Positions 9,558-18,603 of a stretch of DNA of 64,000 nt are shown here, one piece after another. Source of the DNA: CAZOLI01 sp964580675 (GTDB lineage: Bacteria; Planctomycetota; MHYJ01; CAYXQY01). Both the position numbers and the translations under genes were made by a program. The stretch's first letter is position 1, and every line of letters begins with the position of its first letter. The stretch is taken from assembly GCA_964580675.1 (NCBI GenBank), contig CAZOLI010000002.1, positions 62,001 to 126,000 on the forward strand, given 5' to 3'. A model generated the notes under the pieces. The model was not told the DNA's origin and made no database searches. It saw only the letters and a list, made by a program, of their open reading frames with translations.

Positions 9558-9680
9558 CACCGTGCCTTCTGGGTAATTTTCTTCTACGGGATCCTCCGGC
9601 TGCTGTATCCGGAAACCTTCTCCGCAAACGTATTCCGAGCACGACCGCATTCTGATAACGGCCAATTCCCTCACGTTATA

Positions 9681-10430
9681 ATGGTGTCTTCTCGAACGCG
9701 TCAACCCTGTCGTCTCGGTGTCAATGTTGATCACGTCGCTACGGTCCGGGAAGCTCGGCAGACCACGGAACCGGATCCTGTTCACGCCGCTCTCCAGGCG
9801 GAGTTTGCCGGAGCGGATCAAATCGTTCTTCATATACGGGAAGATCGAAGACACGTTCAGGAACGGGATCTGAAGGTCCTGCGTGAAACGGTACAAACCG
9901 AAATCAACCTGGAAATGGCCCTTGAAGAGGACATCATCGGGATAGCCCTCGAACACCAGCCTGATCGTGTAACGTTCGTTCCGGAGCGTCGTGAGGAGGT
10001 GACGACCGAGGGAGGCCTGGACGTCATTTCCAATGAAGAGAGAATTAAGGACGTGGTCCAGCAGTTTCAGGAGGAGGATATCGAGACAAACCTGTTCATT
10101 GACGCCGACCGGGATCAGCTGGAAGCCGCGAGACGGGTTGGTGCTCACGGTGTTGAGCTTCACACCGGACCTCTCGACGAAGCCTCATCGGTTCATGAGA
10201 GAGAAGAAGTAATTTCCAGAATTTCCGAATCAGCTGTGGTTGCAAACAACCTGCAATTGTTTGTCGCGGCCGGACATGGGTTGGATTACAAGAATGTCCG
10301 GCACGTGGCCAGTATCCCGGAGATTACCGAGTTGAACATCGGTCACAGTATCGTCTCACGGTCTGTTTTTGTGGGATTTCGATCGGCGGTTGAGGAAATG
10401 ATTGACGAGATTCGGGAGTGGTCAAGGTAA
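9681..10430 (+). CDS. pdxJ: Pyridoxine 5'-phosphate synthase
   Basis: PdxJ joins 1-deoxyxylulose-5-phosphate and 3-amino-2-oxopropyl phosphate to give pyridoxine phosphate in the DXP-dependent vitamin B6 pathway. The 249-residue TIM barrel shows LGVNVDHVATVREAR, HIREDRRHVQERD, the NLEMA strand, VPERREEVTTEGGLDV, FIDADRDQ, GVELHTGPLDE, VAAGHGLDYKNV and ELNIGHSIVSRSVFVG, which together cover the whole family signature. The ATG at 9681 gives the usual N-terminus. dapA begins 61 bases downstream. Confidence 0.95.
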   Translation: MVSSRTRQPCRLGVNVDHVATVREARQTTEPDPVHAALQAEFAGADQIVLHIREDRRHVQERDLKVLRETVQTEINLEMALEEDIIGIALEHQPDRVTFVPERREEVTTEGGLDVISNEERIKDVVQQFQEEDIETNLFIDADRDQLEAARRVGAHGVELHTGPLDEASSVHEREEVISRISESAVVANNLQLFVAAGHGLDYKNVRHVASIPEITELNIGHSIVSRSVFVGFRSAVEEMIDEIREWSR

Positions 10431-10491
10431 ATATCGTCTACGTTCTGTTGAAGCGGCAGGAGAATATTTGCTTTTCAAAGGGGACTTTACC

Positions 10492-11370
10492 ATGTTTGAA
10501 GGCTCGTACGTGGCGCTGGTAACACCGTTTAACAATGGTGGAGATCAAATTGACGGGGAGGTTATTGCCTCCTTGATTGACTGGCATAAATCTGCAGGTA
10601 CCGACGGCATTGTCGTGTCCGGTACAACCGGTGAGGCCCCAACGCTCTCAACGGAGGAAAAAAAGCAACTGATTGATGTCGCCCTGGCATGTTCGGATGA
10701 CGGGCTTGAGGTTATCGCCGGGACGGGTAGCAGCTCCACTCAAACGGCCCTTGAACTAACCGCTTACGCCGACGAGGCGGGATGCGACGGCGCTCTGGTG
10801 GTTTGCCCGTTTTATAATCGGCCGGAACAGGAGGGAATATATGAACATTATATGACCCTCGCGGAACACACGGATATTCCATTGATTCTGTACGATAACC
10901 CGGCTCGTTCCGGACGGGAAATTGCCGTCCAAACGGTGGTTCGTCTCGCAAACCACGACAATGTGCAGGCGATAAAAGAAGCCAGTGGGGATCTTACTCA
11001 CGCAATGAAAATTCATGAGCGGACCGATCTTAATCTACTTTCCGGGAGTGACCCCCTTACGGTTCCGCTGCTTTCCGCCGGGGGACGTGGGGCCATTTCC
11101 GTTGTCGCAAACGTGGTTCCCGGAAAAACGTCAGAGATGATTCATTCACACCTCTCCGGATCCCCGGAAGAGAGTCGACGTCTGCACGAGGAGCTTTTTC
11201 CTTTAATTGATCTCCTCGGTCGCGAGAGCAATCCAATTCCTGTTAAATGGGCATTGAAAAAAATGGGGGAATTGCAGGGACACCTTCGGTTACCTTTAAC
11301 CCCACCCTCAGACAAAACGGAAGAGAGGCTTGTTGAATACCTGGAAGCCAAGGAACTTCTTCAGGGATAA
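10492..11370 (+). CDS. dapA: 4-hydroxy-tetrahydrodipicolinate synthase
   Basis: DapA condenses pyruvate and aspartate semialdehyde, the first committed step to diaminopimelate and lysine. Starting at ATG 10492, 10 bases after a GGGGAC ribosome-binding sequence, it is 292 residues, exactly the family norm. A longer in-frame start at 10402 overlaps pdxJ and adds non-family sequence. Key residues are the GTTGE motif at 44-48, tyrosine 134 (LILYDNPARSGRE) and the Schiff-base lysine 162 (VQAIKEASGDL). It is probably co-transcribed with pdxJ and converges on the CoA-transferase genes. Confidence 0.95.
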   Translation: MFEGSYVALVTPFNNGGDQIDGEVIASLIDWHKSAGTDGIVVSGTTGEAPTLSTEEKKQLIDVALACSDDGLEVIAGTGSSSTQTALELTAYADEAGCDGALVVCPFYNRPEQEGIYEHYMTLAEHTDIPLILYDNPARSGREIAVQTVVRLANHDNVQAIKEASGDLTHAMKIHERTDLNLLSGSDPLTVPLLSAGGRGAISVVANVVPGKTSEMIHSHLSGSPEESRRLHEELFPLIDLLGRESNPIPVKWALKKMGELQGHLRLPLTPPSDKTEERLVEYLEAKELLQG

Positions 11371-11491
11371 GCCCCTGCACTCTAACGGTATTCGTGTCAA
11401 GGAAGGCCGGGTTCAGCACCCCATCGACTAACGGCCGGGAAGAAACGAGTCGGAAATAGACGTGCAAACTCCTTCGTTCTTCTGCCCCGGT

Positions 11492-12409
11492 TCAATAACC
11501 AAAATCCACCGGAATACTCTGGGCGGGATTTTTGATGGTCAGTTCTGCCAGCCGGCCCTGTCCGAGTGCCTGGAGATAATCGGGACGGTCGGTGACGTCG
11601 GAAATCCAGTGCTGTGCCCATTCCTCAAAATCAGATTCTGCTTTTTCCAGGTACCGTTCGTAAAAATTCCGGTCACACTGGTAGTATCCCTGTACCGCAG
11701 CGGGATGACTCCCCCAGGGCTCCTTAACAACGGCACACACATCATCCCCGTTTACAATCGTTCGATTTGGATCTGAGGAGATGATTTCGGAATCGACAAC
11801 TTCCTCGGCAACCACCAGAACCCGGTCCGAGGCGTCCACGGCCTCTCGGGAAACCCCCGGAAGTCCCCAGCTCTGAGCATTCCCCTCCGGGTCACACCGC
11901 TGGACATGAAGAATTGTTAGGTCCGGCTGAAGAGGCCTCACGGAAATTTCGTCCTGTTCCGATACGGGATCCGTAAATGGAACAATGTTCGGGTTCTGGG
12001 CGATCATTGAATGGCCGAGTCCCGAACGGGTCGGGAAAAATGACGACCCGGTGGCTCCTGCCCCCAGCGCAAGGGCCAGTGTGTACGGGGTATAAGGTTC
12101 CAGTTTAACGTTCGTTTGTTTTGTTCTGTTCGGTATAGGCAACGTAACCTGTGGGTTCTCCGTTTCCGTCTGTGAAAGGAGACCGGCGCCTCTGAAACAT
12201 CGGACGCAACCGGACATAATCAATTGGTCAATCAGCATGTTGGCCGAAGGAGATATAATTGTAAGGTCCTGTACCTCCTGTCGTATTATTTCATGACCGG
12301 TGGCGAATGGGATCATCTGTTCCAGATTCACACCCAGTGCAATGGACATACCTGAGGCGACGTGATTTTCAACGGCGGATTGCAGGGAGGTTTTTTTGTT
12401 CATTACCAT
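11492..12409 (-). CDS. Family I CoA-transferase, GctA-like subunit
   Basis: The 305-residue product resembles the alpha subunit of glutaconate/3-oxoadipate-type CoA-transferases: an SGMSIALGVNLEQMIPFA segment near the N-terminus, a glycine-rich GAGATGSSFFPTRSGLGHS stretch, DLTILHVQRCDPEGNAQSWG, and VLVVAEEVVDSEII. ATG 12409 is chosen because the upstream partner ends at 12420; a second ATG at 12403 is equally possible. A start 72 bases earlier would overlap the partner. Substrate cannot be read from sequence. The C-terminal 50 residues (ERYLEKAESDFEEWAQHWI) match the family's terminal helices. Confidence 0.75.
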   Translation of the reverse strand: MVMNKKTSLQSAVENHVASGMSIALGVNLEQMIPFATGHEIIRQEVQDLTIISPSANMLIDQLIMSGCVRCFRGAGLLSQTETENPQVTLPIPNRTKQTNVKLEPYTPYTLALALGAGATGSSFFPTRSGLGHSMIAQNPNIVPFTDPVSEQDEISVRPLQPDLTILHVQRCDPEGNAQSWGLPGVSREAVDASDRVLVVAEEVVDSEIISSDPNRTIVNGDDVCAVVKEPWGSHPAAVQGYYQCDRNFYERYLEKAESDFEEWAQHWISDVTDRPDYLQALGQGRLAELTIKNPAQSIPVDFGY

Positions 12410-12419
12410 AATTCTGTTC

Positions 12420-13142
12420 TTAGAGGGTTTTCCAGTATCCGTTGTGATCAAGGGATCGGAGAAGTTCCAGTTCCTCCTCACCGGGGGCGTCGTATGTTCT
12501 TATTTCTCCTTTTGCCTTTACCGGAAATGGGGTCCTCGACCTTACATCGTCCTCGTCGTTACCCGAGATGACCCCCGATAGTTTCCAGGAGTTTTCCCCC
12601 GGTTGCCGAACGAACACCCCCAGATCAGTGACAAGATAATCCTTTTCCGAGGAGGATCCGGGTTCCATGGCCGCCCCATTTGCTTCTTCCACAAGCCGTC
12701 CGGGTTCATGGGGAACCATGATGATTAATTTCCGGGCAAGGGAAATTACGTCGGGATTTCCGTCCGTCAACGTGCCGGTGATGGACTGGGTTCTTTGAAA
12801 CTCGGAAACAGGTTGAACCTCTGTACTGGCACTCACCTGTTCGGCCGAAACTATCGCGGTGTTGATGGTTCCTTTCTGGAGTCCACCAATAAGTTCCATG
12901 GTTGTTTTTACCCGGTGAGCCCCACGAAGGTTTGATGGATCACCCGGGATTCGGGAAACGTTTTTGATGGGGTCCGTTCGAACAATCCCGTTTCCGTAAT
13001 ACCCCACCGACGCCGTATCGTGCACTTTCGTGGAAACGGCAAAGACAAGATTGGAGGGACCGGTTCCGAGGAACAGCCGATCATCCGGCTGAATCAGACG
13101 GGACGCAACGGAAATGATGATTTCACCGCTTGAAATATTCAT
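12420..13142 (-). CDS. Family I CoA-transferase, GctB-like subunit with altered active-site motif
   Basis: This 240-residue protein is the beta-like partner of the downstream subunit, 10 bases away. It shows the family's N-terminal helix, the FLGTGPSNLVFAVSTKV segment, the GLQKGTINTAIVSAEQVSAS core, and a C-terminal VVISGN-type strand pattern. In glutaconate CoA-transferases the catalytic glutamate sits in a VYESG-type motif. The corresponding place here reads VGYYGNGIVR, so no glutamate is visible. This could indicate a hydrolase such as the IpdAB type, or another acyl-CoA activity, rather than a transferase. The call rests on overall pattern, so confidence is moderate. Confidence 0.65.
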   Translation of the reverse strand: MNISSGEIIISVASRLIQPDDRLFLGTGPSNLVFAVSTKVHDTASVGYYGNGIVRTDPIKNVSRIPGDPSNLRGAHRVKTTMELIGGLQKGTINTAIVSAEQVSASTEVQPVSEFQRTQSITGTLTDGNPDVISLARKLIIMVPHEPGRLVEEANGAAMEPGSSSEKDYLVTDLGVFVRQPGENSWKLSGVISGNDEDDVRSRTPFPVKAKGEIRTYDAPGEEELELLRSLDHNGYWKTL

Positions 13143-13147
13143 AATTG

Positions 13148-13167
13148 TTTCTGGTGTTTTCTGGTGT
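13148..13167. repeat. Two perfect tandem copies of a 10-base unit
   Basis: TTTCTGGTGT occurs twice in direct succession immediately upstream of the minus-strand CoA-transferase start. It may be incidental, or a small regulatory or slippage element. Confidence 0.4.
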
Positions 13168-13327
13168 TCGGATTTCCTGGTATTTTGTGGTTTTGAGGAA
13201 CGGTGGAAATCGTTCCGGCACCGGGAATGTTCATTTTCTTTTCTCTTTCAGGGTACAATATTCATTTCGTCTTGGCAAATGAGAATTGGTTTCGGACCGG
13301 ATCGAGGACTGGTCCCCATATCTGGCG

Positions 13328-13356
13328 TTGCAAACGATACCGTGGGTGGATAGAAT
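13328..13356 (+). promoter_or_regulatory. Possible promoter for tRNA-Arg
   Basis: TTGCAA, a 17-base spacer and TAGAAT lie about 70 bases before the tRNA. An overlapping TATGAT is also present. Match is moderate. Confidence 0.4.
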
Positions 13357-13425
13357 ATGATACAGTACTCTTATGGTAAGATTCCGTAGATGTCGCAACT
13401 ATACCGTATTTATTTGTCAAACCGT

Positions 13426-13499
13426 ACCCCGGTAGCTCAACTGGATAGAGCGGTGGACTTCGAATCCAGAGGTTGGGGGTTCGAATCCTCCCCGGGGTA
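13426..13499 (+). tRNA. tRNA-Arg (anticodon TCG)
   Basis: The 74-base sequence folds as a full cloverleaf. The acceptor stem ACCCCGG (13426-13432) pairs with CCGGGGT (13492-13498) and the discriminator is A. The anticodon loop CTTCGAA reads TCG, for arginine CGN codons. The T-loop is TTCGAAT, closed by GGGGG/CCTCC with one G-T pair. The 3' CCA is not encoded. The pepC-like gene starts 30 bases downstream. Confidence 0.96.
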
Positions 13500-13529
13500 T
13501 TCTTTCATGTATTTTCCCATTGATGCGAT

Positions 13530-14915
13530 ATGAATGATTTAAAAACAAAAATTGGCCGGCCAGAACAGAAGGAAGAATCGGAAAAAATATCATCCGATTT
13601 GCTTCATAAATTTCGGAACCGGTTCCGGGAGAAGGACAAATACCGTATAGCGCGAAACGCCGTTGCCAATAGCAAAGCGAAAAAGGTGGGGTTTAACCGG
13701 GACGCTCTTCGGGAAAACGTCATGACGTTTTCCCACGAGATCGAAACGGGGGAAATCACGAACCAGAAAAAATCCGGCCGTTGCTGGGCCTTCGCGGGCC
13801 TGAACCTTCTTCGTCTTGACTGTATGAAGGAGATGAACGTCGAGGATTTTGAACTTTCCCAGGCATATATGATGTTCTGGGATAAGCTGGAGAAGGCAAA
13901 TTTCTTCCTGGAAAACGTTCTAAATACCCTTGATGAACCCGTGGACTCCCGTCTGTTTATGTGGTTGTTGAGACATCCCATGGACGATGGGGGGCAATGG
14001 GATATGTTCGTCAACCTCGTAAATAAGTACGGAATCGTTCCAAAGGAAGTGTACCCGGAGTCCAAATCCTCCTCGGCGACCCGGGTAATGAATGCGCACC
14101 TAAAGGAAAAATTGCGAGAATTTGCTTCGGAACTTCGAAAGAAATACGATTCCGGTCAATCTGCTGCTGACCTTCGGAAACGGAAAGAGGAAATGCTCGA
14201 GACCGTTTATCGGATATTATCCATTCATAATGGTGAGCCACCGTCGACTTTTGATTGGTCCTGGCGGGACAGTGATGATGAATTTCACGATGCCGGTGAA
14301 ATTACACCCGAGGAATTCGTTGAGAAATACATAAATATCGATGTGAATAACTACGTAAGCTTAATTCACTGTCCATCAGAGGACAAGGAGTTCAACACCC
14401 TCTATACCGTGTCCCATCTCGGTAGTGTGTGGGGAAGACGACCTGTTCTTTACCTGAATGTGGAGCTGGATCAGCTTAAGGAAATCACCACGGACATGGT
14501 GAAAAACAGGGAGCCGGTCTGGTTTGGTTGCGATGTCGGTAAACAGTTAAATCGAACCGAGGGAATCCTGGACACGGAAACGTACGAATTCGACCTGCTG
14601 TACGATACGGAATTTCAGCTTGATAAAGGAAGTCGCGTTCGGTACGGACACTCCCGGATGACGCATGCCATGATGCTTACGGGTGTGCACATAAATGAGG
14701 GATCCCCCGAGCGATGGAAAGTGGAAAATAGCTGGGGGGAGGACTCCGGAAAAGAGGGATTTCTCGTGATGGACGACGAATGGTTTGATGAGTATTTGTT
14801 TCAGGTCGTTGTCCCCAGGGACAGACTCTCAACGGACCAGCAGAGCATCTTTGACGAAGAACCCGAAGTACTCCCTCCGTGGGACCCAATGGGTTCTCTT
14901 GCCCTGATGAAATAA
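13530..14915 (+). CDS. pepC: C1B cysteine peptidase, bleomycin hydrolase/PepC family
   Basis: This family forms hexameric cytosolic cages that trim peptides from the N-terminus. The 461-residue protein shows the papain-type triad: QKKSGRCWAFAG with cysteine 85, histidine 379 in SRMTHAMMLTG, and asparagine 400 in VENSWG. Other family lines are FELSQAYMMFWDKLEKANFFLE, DDGGQWDMF and EPVWFGCDVGK. Length matches the usual 440-470. The C-terminus has an extension (EEPEVLPPWDPMGSLALMK) that probably supplies the tail reaching into the active site in this family. A promoter shared with the upstream tRNA is possible. Confidence 0.92.
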   Translation: MNDLKTKIGRPEQKEESEKISSDLLHKFRNRFREKDKYRIARNAVANSKAKKVGFNRDALRENVMTFSHEIETGEITNQKKSGRCWAFAGLNLLRLDCMKEMNVEDFELSQAYMMFWDKLEKANFFLENVLNTLDEPVDSRLFMWLLRHPMDDGGQWDMFVNLVNKYGIVPKEVYPESKSSSATRVMNAHLKEKLREFASELRKKYDSGQSAADLRKRKEEMLETVYRILSIHNGEPPSTFDWSWRDSDDEFHDAGEITPEEFVEKYINIDVNNYVSLIHCPSEDKEFNTLYTVSHLGSVWGRRPVLYLNVELDQLKEITTDMVKNREPVWFGCDVGKQLNRTEGILDTETYEFDLLYDTEFQLDKGSRVRYGHSRMTHAMMLTGVHINEGSPERWKVENSWGEDSGKEGFLVMDDEWFDEYLFQVVVPRDRLSTDQQSIFDEEPEVLPPWDPMGSLALMK

Positions 14916-15015
14916 GCGAGAACGTTTTTGTGAGCCCCATCCTGCCGGATGAAGATTGCGGCAGGCTACACCGCCGTTCGAAATGTGGAAGTTTCAATAA
15001 GTCACCGGGAAACCG

Positions 15016-15651
15016 ATGGAAGAGCTCATTAAACAAATACAGTTCAGCAAACCTCTAATATGGGGCTCCGCAATTGTTCATGTCCTATTTCACCTTTCCT
15101 TTTTCTATTTTATTGGCCCTGTTCTTCGCCGGCAGGACAACAGGGAAATTTCGGAAGTGGAGCAGGATCGATACGAGTCCTTTAAAAGCAAGGCTCGATT
15201 TTTTCTTTATGGCGGCACCATAACCTTTTGCCTGGCGGTTGTCATAAGTGCCAATACGCTTACCGTTCATCCCCCCTATCCCATTTTGCTGGTCGGTGGC
15301 GGGTTACTTGTTTTACTGGGGTTGATCGTTCGGTACCTCGCGTATTCGGTCATTGGTGAAAAAGGATATTATTGTTATAACTTTTTTAAACCCCCGGAAA
15401 AAACCACTTACAAACCGGAAAGCGTCTACAAATACCTGGACAACCCGATGTACAGTTTCGGTTACTTGCCTGCTTTTGGATTGCCGCTTGTGTTTCTCTC
15501 CCTTCATGGTATTGTGCTTGCCATTGTTGACTGGGGGATCATTTGTTCTTTTTACTACATCTTTGAACATCGACATACGGAGGAGGTCGTTCGGGATGAC
15601 ACCGAATCTCAAGAGCAGGAAACGGAAGAAGAGTATCGAAAAGCAGTATAA
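15016..15651 (+). CDS. Integral membrane protein of the PEMT/ICMT-type methyltransferase fold
   Basis: The 211-residue protein has about five membrane segments (near 15-35, 60-80, 86-108, 145-165 and 165-185). Its best-conserved stretch, YKYLDNPMYSFGYLPAFG, follows the R-HPMY-G-L pattern that binds S-adenosylmethionine in phospholipid N-methyltransferases and isoprenylcysteine carboxyl methyltransferases, and is followed by the EHRH motif typical of that fold (EHRHTEEVV). The final 25 residues are acidic. Substrate is unknown. The family call is by motif only. Confidence 0.6.
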   Translation: MEELIKQIQFSKPLIWGSAIVHVLFHLSFFYFIGPVLRRQDNREISEVEQDRYESFKSKARFFLYGGTITFCLAVVISANTLTVHPPYPILLVGGGLLVLLGLIVRYLAYSVIGEKGYYCYNFFKPPEKTTYKPESVYKYLDNPMYSFGYLPAFGLPLVFLSLHGIVLAIVDWGIICSFYYIFEHRHTEEVVRDDTESQEQETEEEYRKAV

Positions 15652-15668
15652 TTAATGAACGTAAAACG

Positions 15669-15686
15669 TAATTACAACAGTAATTA
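15669..15686. repeat. Short perfect dyad just before the beta-propeller gene
   Basis: TAATTAC-aaca-GTAATTA is a perfect 7-base inverted repeat ending three bases before the ATG at 15690. It is AT-only apart from the central pair, so it is more likely an operator-like dyad than a terminator. Confidence 0.4.
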
Positions 15687-15689
15687 AAC

Positions 15690-17339
15690 ATGAGAAAAAA
15701 GAGTCCTGTTAATCTTCCGGAACTGGCCATTTCTGTTATTGGGGTTCTTCTGTTTGTTTGCTCCGGGCAGTCGCTGATTTCACAGGAAAATCCAGGGGAA
15801 CTCCTCTGGAAGTACAATGAGGATACGGGAGGAAATCCGATCCGGAGTACGGCAGCGGTGTCAAACGGCCGGGTGTTTGTTATGGATTCCCGGGCACATT
15901 TTGTTGCCCTGAATGCTTCAAATGGCGAGGAATTATGGTCGAAAAAACTGAACCGCTCCCGGGTAAGAACCCTCACCTCTTCGCCACTGACGATGGACGA
16001 CCGAGTTTATGTTGGGACAAGTGCCGGAAAAATGCTCTGTTTTTCCGCTGAAGATGGAGAGAAGATCTGGTCCTACCAGGCCAACGCCGGAATTTTTTCT
16101 TCACCGGCAACCGACGGGAACCGGATATTTTTCGGCAGCCGGGACAGTAATGTTTATTGTTTAACGGCGAAGAAAGGAAGAGAGGTCTGGAAGAAGGATG
16201 TGGGCGGACGGATTGTCTCCACACCGGCCTATTACAAAAACCGGGTTATTGTTGGGGCTTACGGCGGGAATGTCGTGGCCCTTGGTGCTGAAAACGGAAA
16301 GGAAAAGTGGTCGTTTGACGTGGGGGAGGACGTTCTCTCATCTCCGGCCGTCGCCCGGAATAAGGTCGTTATCACCGGGGAGGATGAGGTGTCTTATTTT
16401 CTGGATGCCGACACCGGTGAGAAATTTGGTGAGTTCGAAACCGAGCAGAATGACCAATACCGGCTTGCTTCGTCTCCCTCCATTAAGGGAAACGTGGCCT
16501 TTATCGGCAAGGAGGATTTTTATCTCTACGCGGTTTCCCTGGAGAGCGCAAAACAGCAGTGGAAAAAACACCTGGGAGGAGACGTGGATTCCTCACCGGC
16601 AATTCTTGGCGATACCGTCTATGCGGGTGATTGGGACAACGGAAACGTGGTAGCCCTTGAACGTACGTCAGGAGAAGAGAAGTGGTCCTACAAGTTAGAT
16701 GATGAGTTAATAACCTCACCGGTCGTTTCCAATGGGCGGTTGTTTATCTCGGATAACAGCGGAACGGTCTACTGCATAAAAACCAATTCCCCCCGCGGAA
16801 AAAAATGGCCGATGTTTCGTGGTAATTCTGCGCGAACCGGGACACGTCCCGAGCCCAGACCCATCGGTGAGCGCGGCAAGAAGTTCTGGAAACACGTTGA
16901 AAACGAAGCCCTGTCCGATGCACAAAAAATACTGAAGGAGTGGCCGGAAGAAGAACGGATCGAACAGCGACACAAATTTTACGAGCGGACGGTTGAAGCA
17001 GTTCGCCTTCTGAACAAAAAAAATTATCGCAAGGTCATCGATATCTGGTCGGATCTGGCTCGGAGTGCCCATCGTTTGATCGAGGACCGCAAACGGCTGT
17101 ATCGAATTTTGAAAACCAGGGAAAAGCTCCTGAACTGGCTGAAACAGAAATCGAAGGATCTTGGTGCTTCGAAGTTTCAAACACGGAAAGAAACGATGGA
17201 ACTTCTGAAAAAGGCCGGTCCCCTGGCCTTCTCCATCGTCAGGTCACTTGAATCCAGTGACGATCCCGAAGTGAGGATGCGAGCGGCCATGCTTTACCGG
17301 CATATTAAGACCTTCTGGCGAGGTTTCGTTGAGAAGTAA
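15690..17339 (+). CDS. Secreted PQQ-type beta-propeller protein with helical C-terminus
   Basis: A signal peptide or anchor (ELAISVIGVLLFVCSGQSL) is followed by about eight blades with the repeating signature seen as ALNASNGEELWSKKL, CFSAEDGEKIWSYQ, CLTAKKGREVWKKDVGG, ALGAENGKEKWSFDVGE and ALERTSGEEKWSYKL. This is the BamB/PQQ-repeat pattern, and blade 1 closes near KKWPMFRGNSARTG at about residue 370. The last 165 residues are helical and highly charged, ending in a HEAT-like SSDDPEVRMRAAMLYRHI. No PQQ-dehydrogenase active site is visible, so a scaffold or outer-membrane-assembly-like role is more likely than an enzyme. Confidence 0.75.
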   Translation: MRKKSPVNLPELAISVIGVLLFVCSGQSLISQENPGELLWKYNEDTGGNPIRSTAAVSNGRVFVMDSRAHFVALNASNGEELWSKKLNRSRVRTLTSSPLTMDDRVYVGTSAGKMLCFSAEDGEKIWSYQANAGIFSSPATDGNRIFFGSRDSNVYCLTAKKGREVWKKDVGGRIVSTPAYYKNRVIVGAYGGNVVALGAENGKEKWSFDVGEDVLSSPAVARNKVVITGEDEVSYFLDADTGEKFGEFETEQNDQYRLASSPSIKGNVAFIGKEDFYLYAVSLESAKQQWKKHLGGDVDSSPAILGDTVYAGDWDNGNVVALERTSGEEKWSYKLDDELITSPVVSNGRLFISDNSGTVYCIKTNSPRGKKWPMFRGNSARTGTRPEPRPIGERGKKFWKHVENEALSDAQKILKEWPEEERIEQRHKFYERTVEAVRLLNKKNYRKVIDIWSDLARSAHRLIEDRKRLYRILKTREKLLNWLKQKSKDLGASKFQTRKETMELLKKAGPLAFSIVRSLESSDDPEVRMRAAMLYRHIKTFWRGFVEK

Positions 17340-17461
17340 CCCCACTGCTGACTGTTGCGTTTCGCAGGAATGCGCCCCAATCGTTCTGAAACAGCAGCGG
17401 CCGGAATGTTAACGGACCAATTGGTTTGCTTGATCGAATTCGTTTTTAAATAACGGAAATC

Positions 17462-18598
17462 ATGAGTAACGAAGATGTTGTGAATCTTGCCATTTCGGCG
17501 ACGGACGTAAACGAAGGAAAAACCACGGTGACACTGGGCTTGACGTCGTATTTTGCGGAGCGTCTCCCCAAAGTGGGCTTTATCAAACCCCTGAGCTGGT
17601 CCACCGTCACAAAGGGAGGCCGCACCGTGGATCGGGACACGCTTCTGATTGACCGAACCTGCCCGGTGCACTGTCACATTGAGGACATGAGTCCGGTCAC
17701 CCTGAAGGGCGGGTTCCCCGATGAATATCTCGTGGAGGAAGCACGGCAGGAGAAAATTACGAAGGTCTCTCGTGCGTATGACCGTGTTTCGGACGGAAAG
17801 GACATGGTGGTTATTGAGGGAAGCGGGAATGCCTCCGCCGGAGAATCCATGGGGTTTTCAACGGCGTATTTCGCCGGAATGTTTGATTCGAAAGCCATAC
17901 TGGTAAGCAGCGGCGGCATCGGGCAGCCAATTGACGAGATCCTTCTCAACAAACATTACTTCGAGAAAAACGGTGTTGAACTGATCGGGGCCATATTTAA
18001 CAAAGTCTACGAAAACGAGATGGACAAAGTACAGGAGGTGGCCCGCCGTATTCTGGAGGATCATGACATTCCGTTCCTCGGCGCGATTCCGTACAAGGAA
18101 GACCTGTATGAAGCGGACCTCCTTCAGGTTGTGGAAAAACTCGATGCACAGGTACTTCACGGAGAAGAAAATCTCTCACAGCGCGTGGGGAAAATCGGTC
18201 TTGGGGCCATGACGCCCCAGAACGCCATGAAGTACCTGGACGAGCCGTATTTTATTATTACACCCGGGGACCGGCAGGATCTAATTTTCGCCGCCCTCAC
18301 AGCACATCTGGTGGCACGGGAGGATCCGGATAAGGAGTTTGAGCTTCGCGGCCTTATGCTGACGGGAGGTATCATGCCGGATGAAAATATTCTGGAAATA
18401 ATTCGTCGAACCCGAATTCCGGTTCTGATGGTGGAGGATGACTCCTACAATGCGGCACGAAAGATGAATAACATGAAAGTCTCCATCAACCATCGAGACA
18501 AGGAAAAAATCGCGGCCATTAAGGACATCGTGAAGAAGCGAGTGGACGTGGACCGGATCGCCGCTCTGCTTAACCTGGATGAACTGATGTCGGGATAA
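17462..18598 (+). CDS. Stand-alone P-loop (AAA_26/BioD-like) plus DRTGG-domain protein
   Basis: The 378-residue protein matches the N-terminal half of long-form phosphotransacetylases without the catalytic Pta domain. The N-terminal dethiobiotin-synthetase-like nucleotide-binding domain has a P-loop variant TDVNEGKTT (lysine 20), GFIKPL, the DMVVIEGSGN strand and GGIGQPIDEILLN. Residues of about 220-335 form the DRTGG-type domain (VGKIGLGAMTPQNAMKYL, FIITPGDRQDLIFAAL, GLMLTGGIMP, IPVLMVEDDSYNAA). The role of such free-standing proteins is not established. It is first in a three-gene unit with gaps of 5 and 7 bases, suggesting a sensory role in that operon. Confidence 0.8.
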   Translation: MSNEDVVNLAISATDVNEGKTTVTLGLTSYFAERLPKVGFIKPLSWSTVTKGGRTVDRDTLLIDRTCPVHCHIEDMSPVTLKGGFPDEYLVEEARQEKITKVSRAYDRVSDGKDMVVIEGSGNASAGESMGFSTAYFAGMFDSKAILVSSGGIGQPIDEILLNKHYFEKNGVELIGAIFNKVYENEMDKVQEVARRILEDHDIPFLGAIPYKEDLYEADLLQVVEKLDAQVLHGEENLSQRVGKIGLGAMTPQNAMKYLDEPYFIITPGDRQDLIFAALTAHLVAREDPDKEFELRGLMLTGGIMPDENILEIIRRTRIPVLMVEDDSYNAARKMNNMKVSINHRDKEKIAAIKDIVKKRVDVDRIAALLNLDELMSG

Positions 18599-18603
18599 AT
18601 ACA

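Noticed and set aside
11364..11380. Possible hairpin after dapA
   Set aside because: CAGGG/CCCTG can pair but no T-run follows on either strand, so it is not a convincing terminator.
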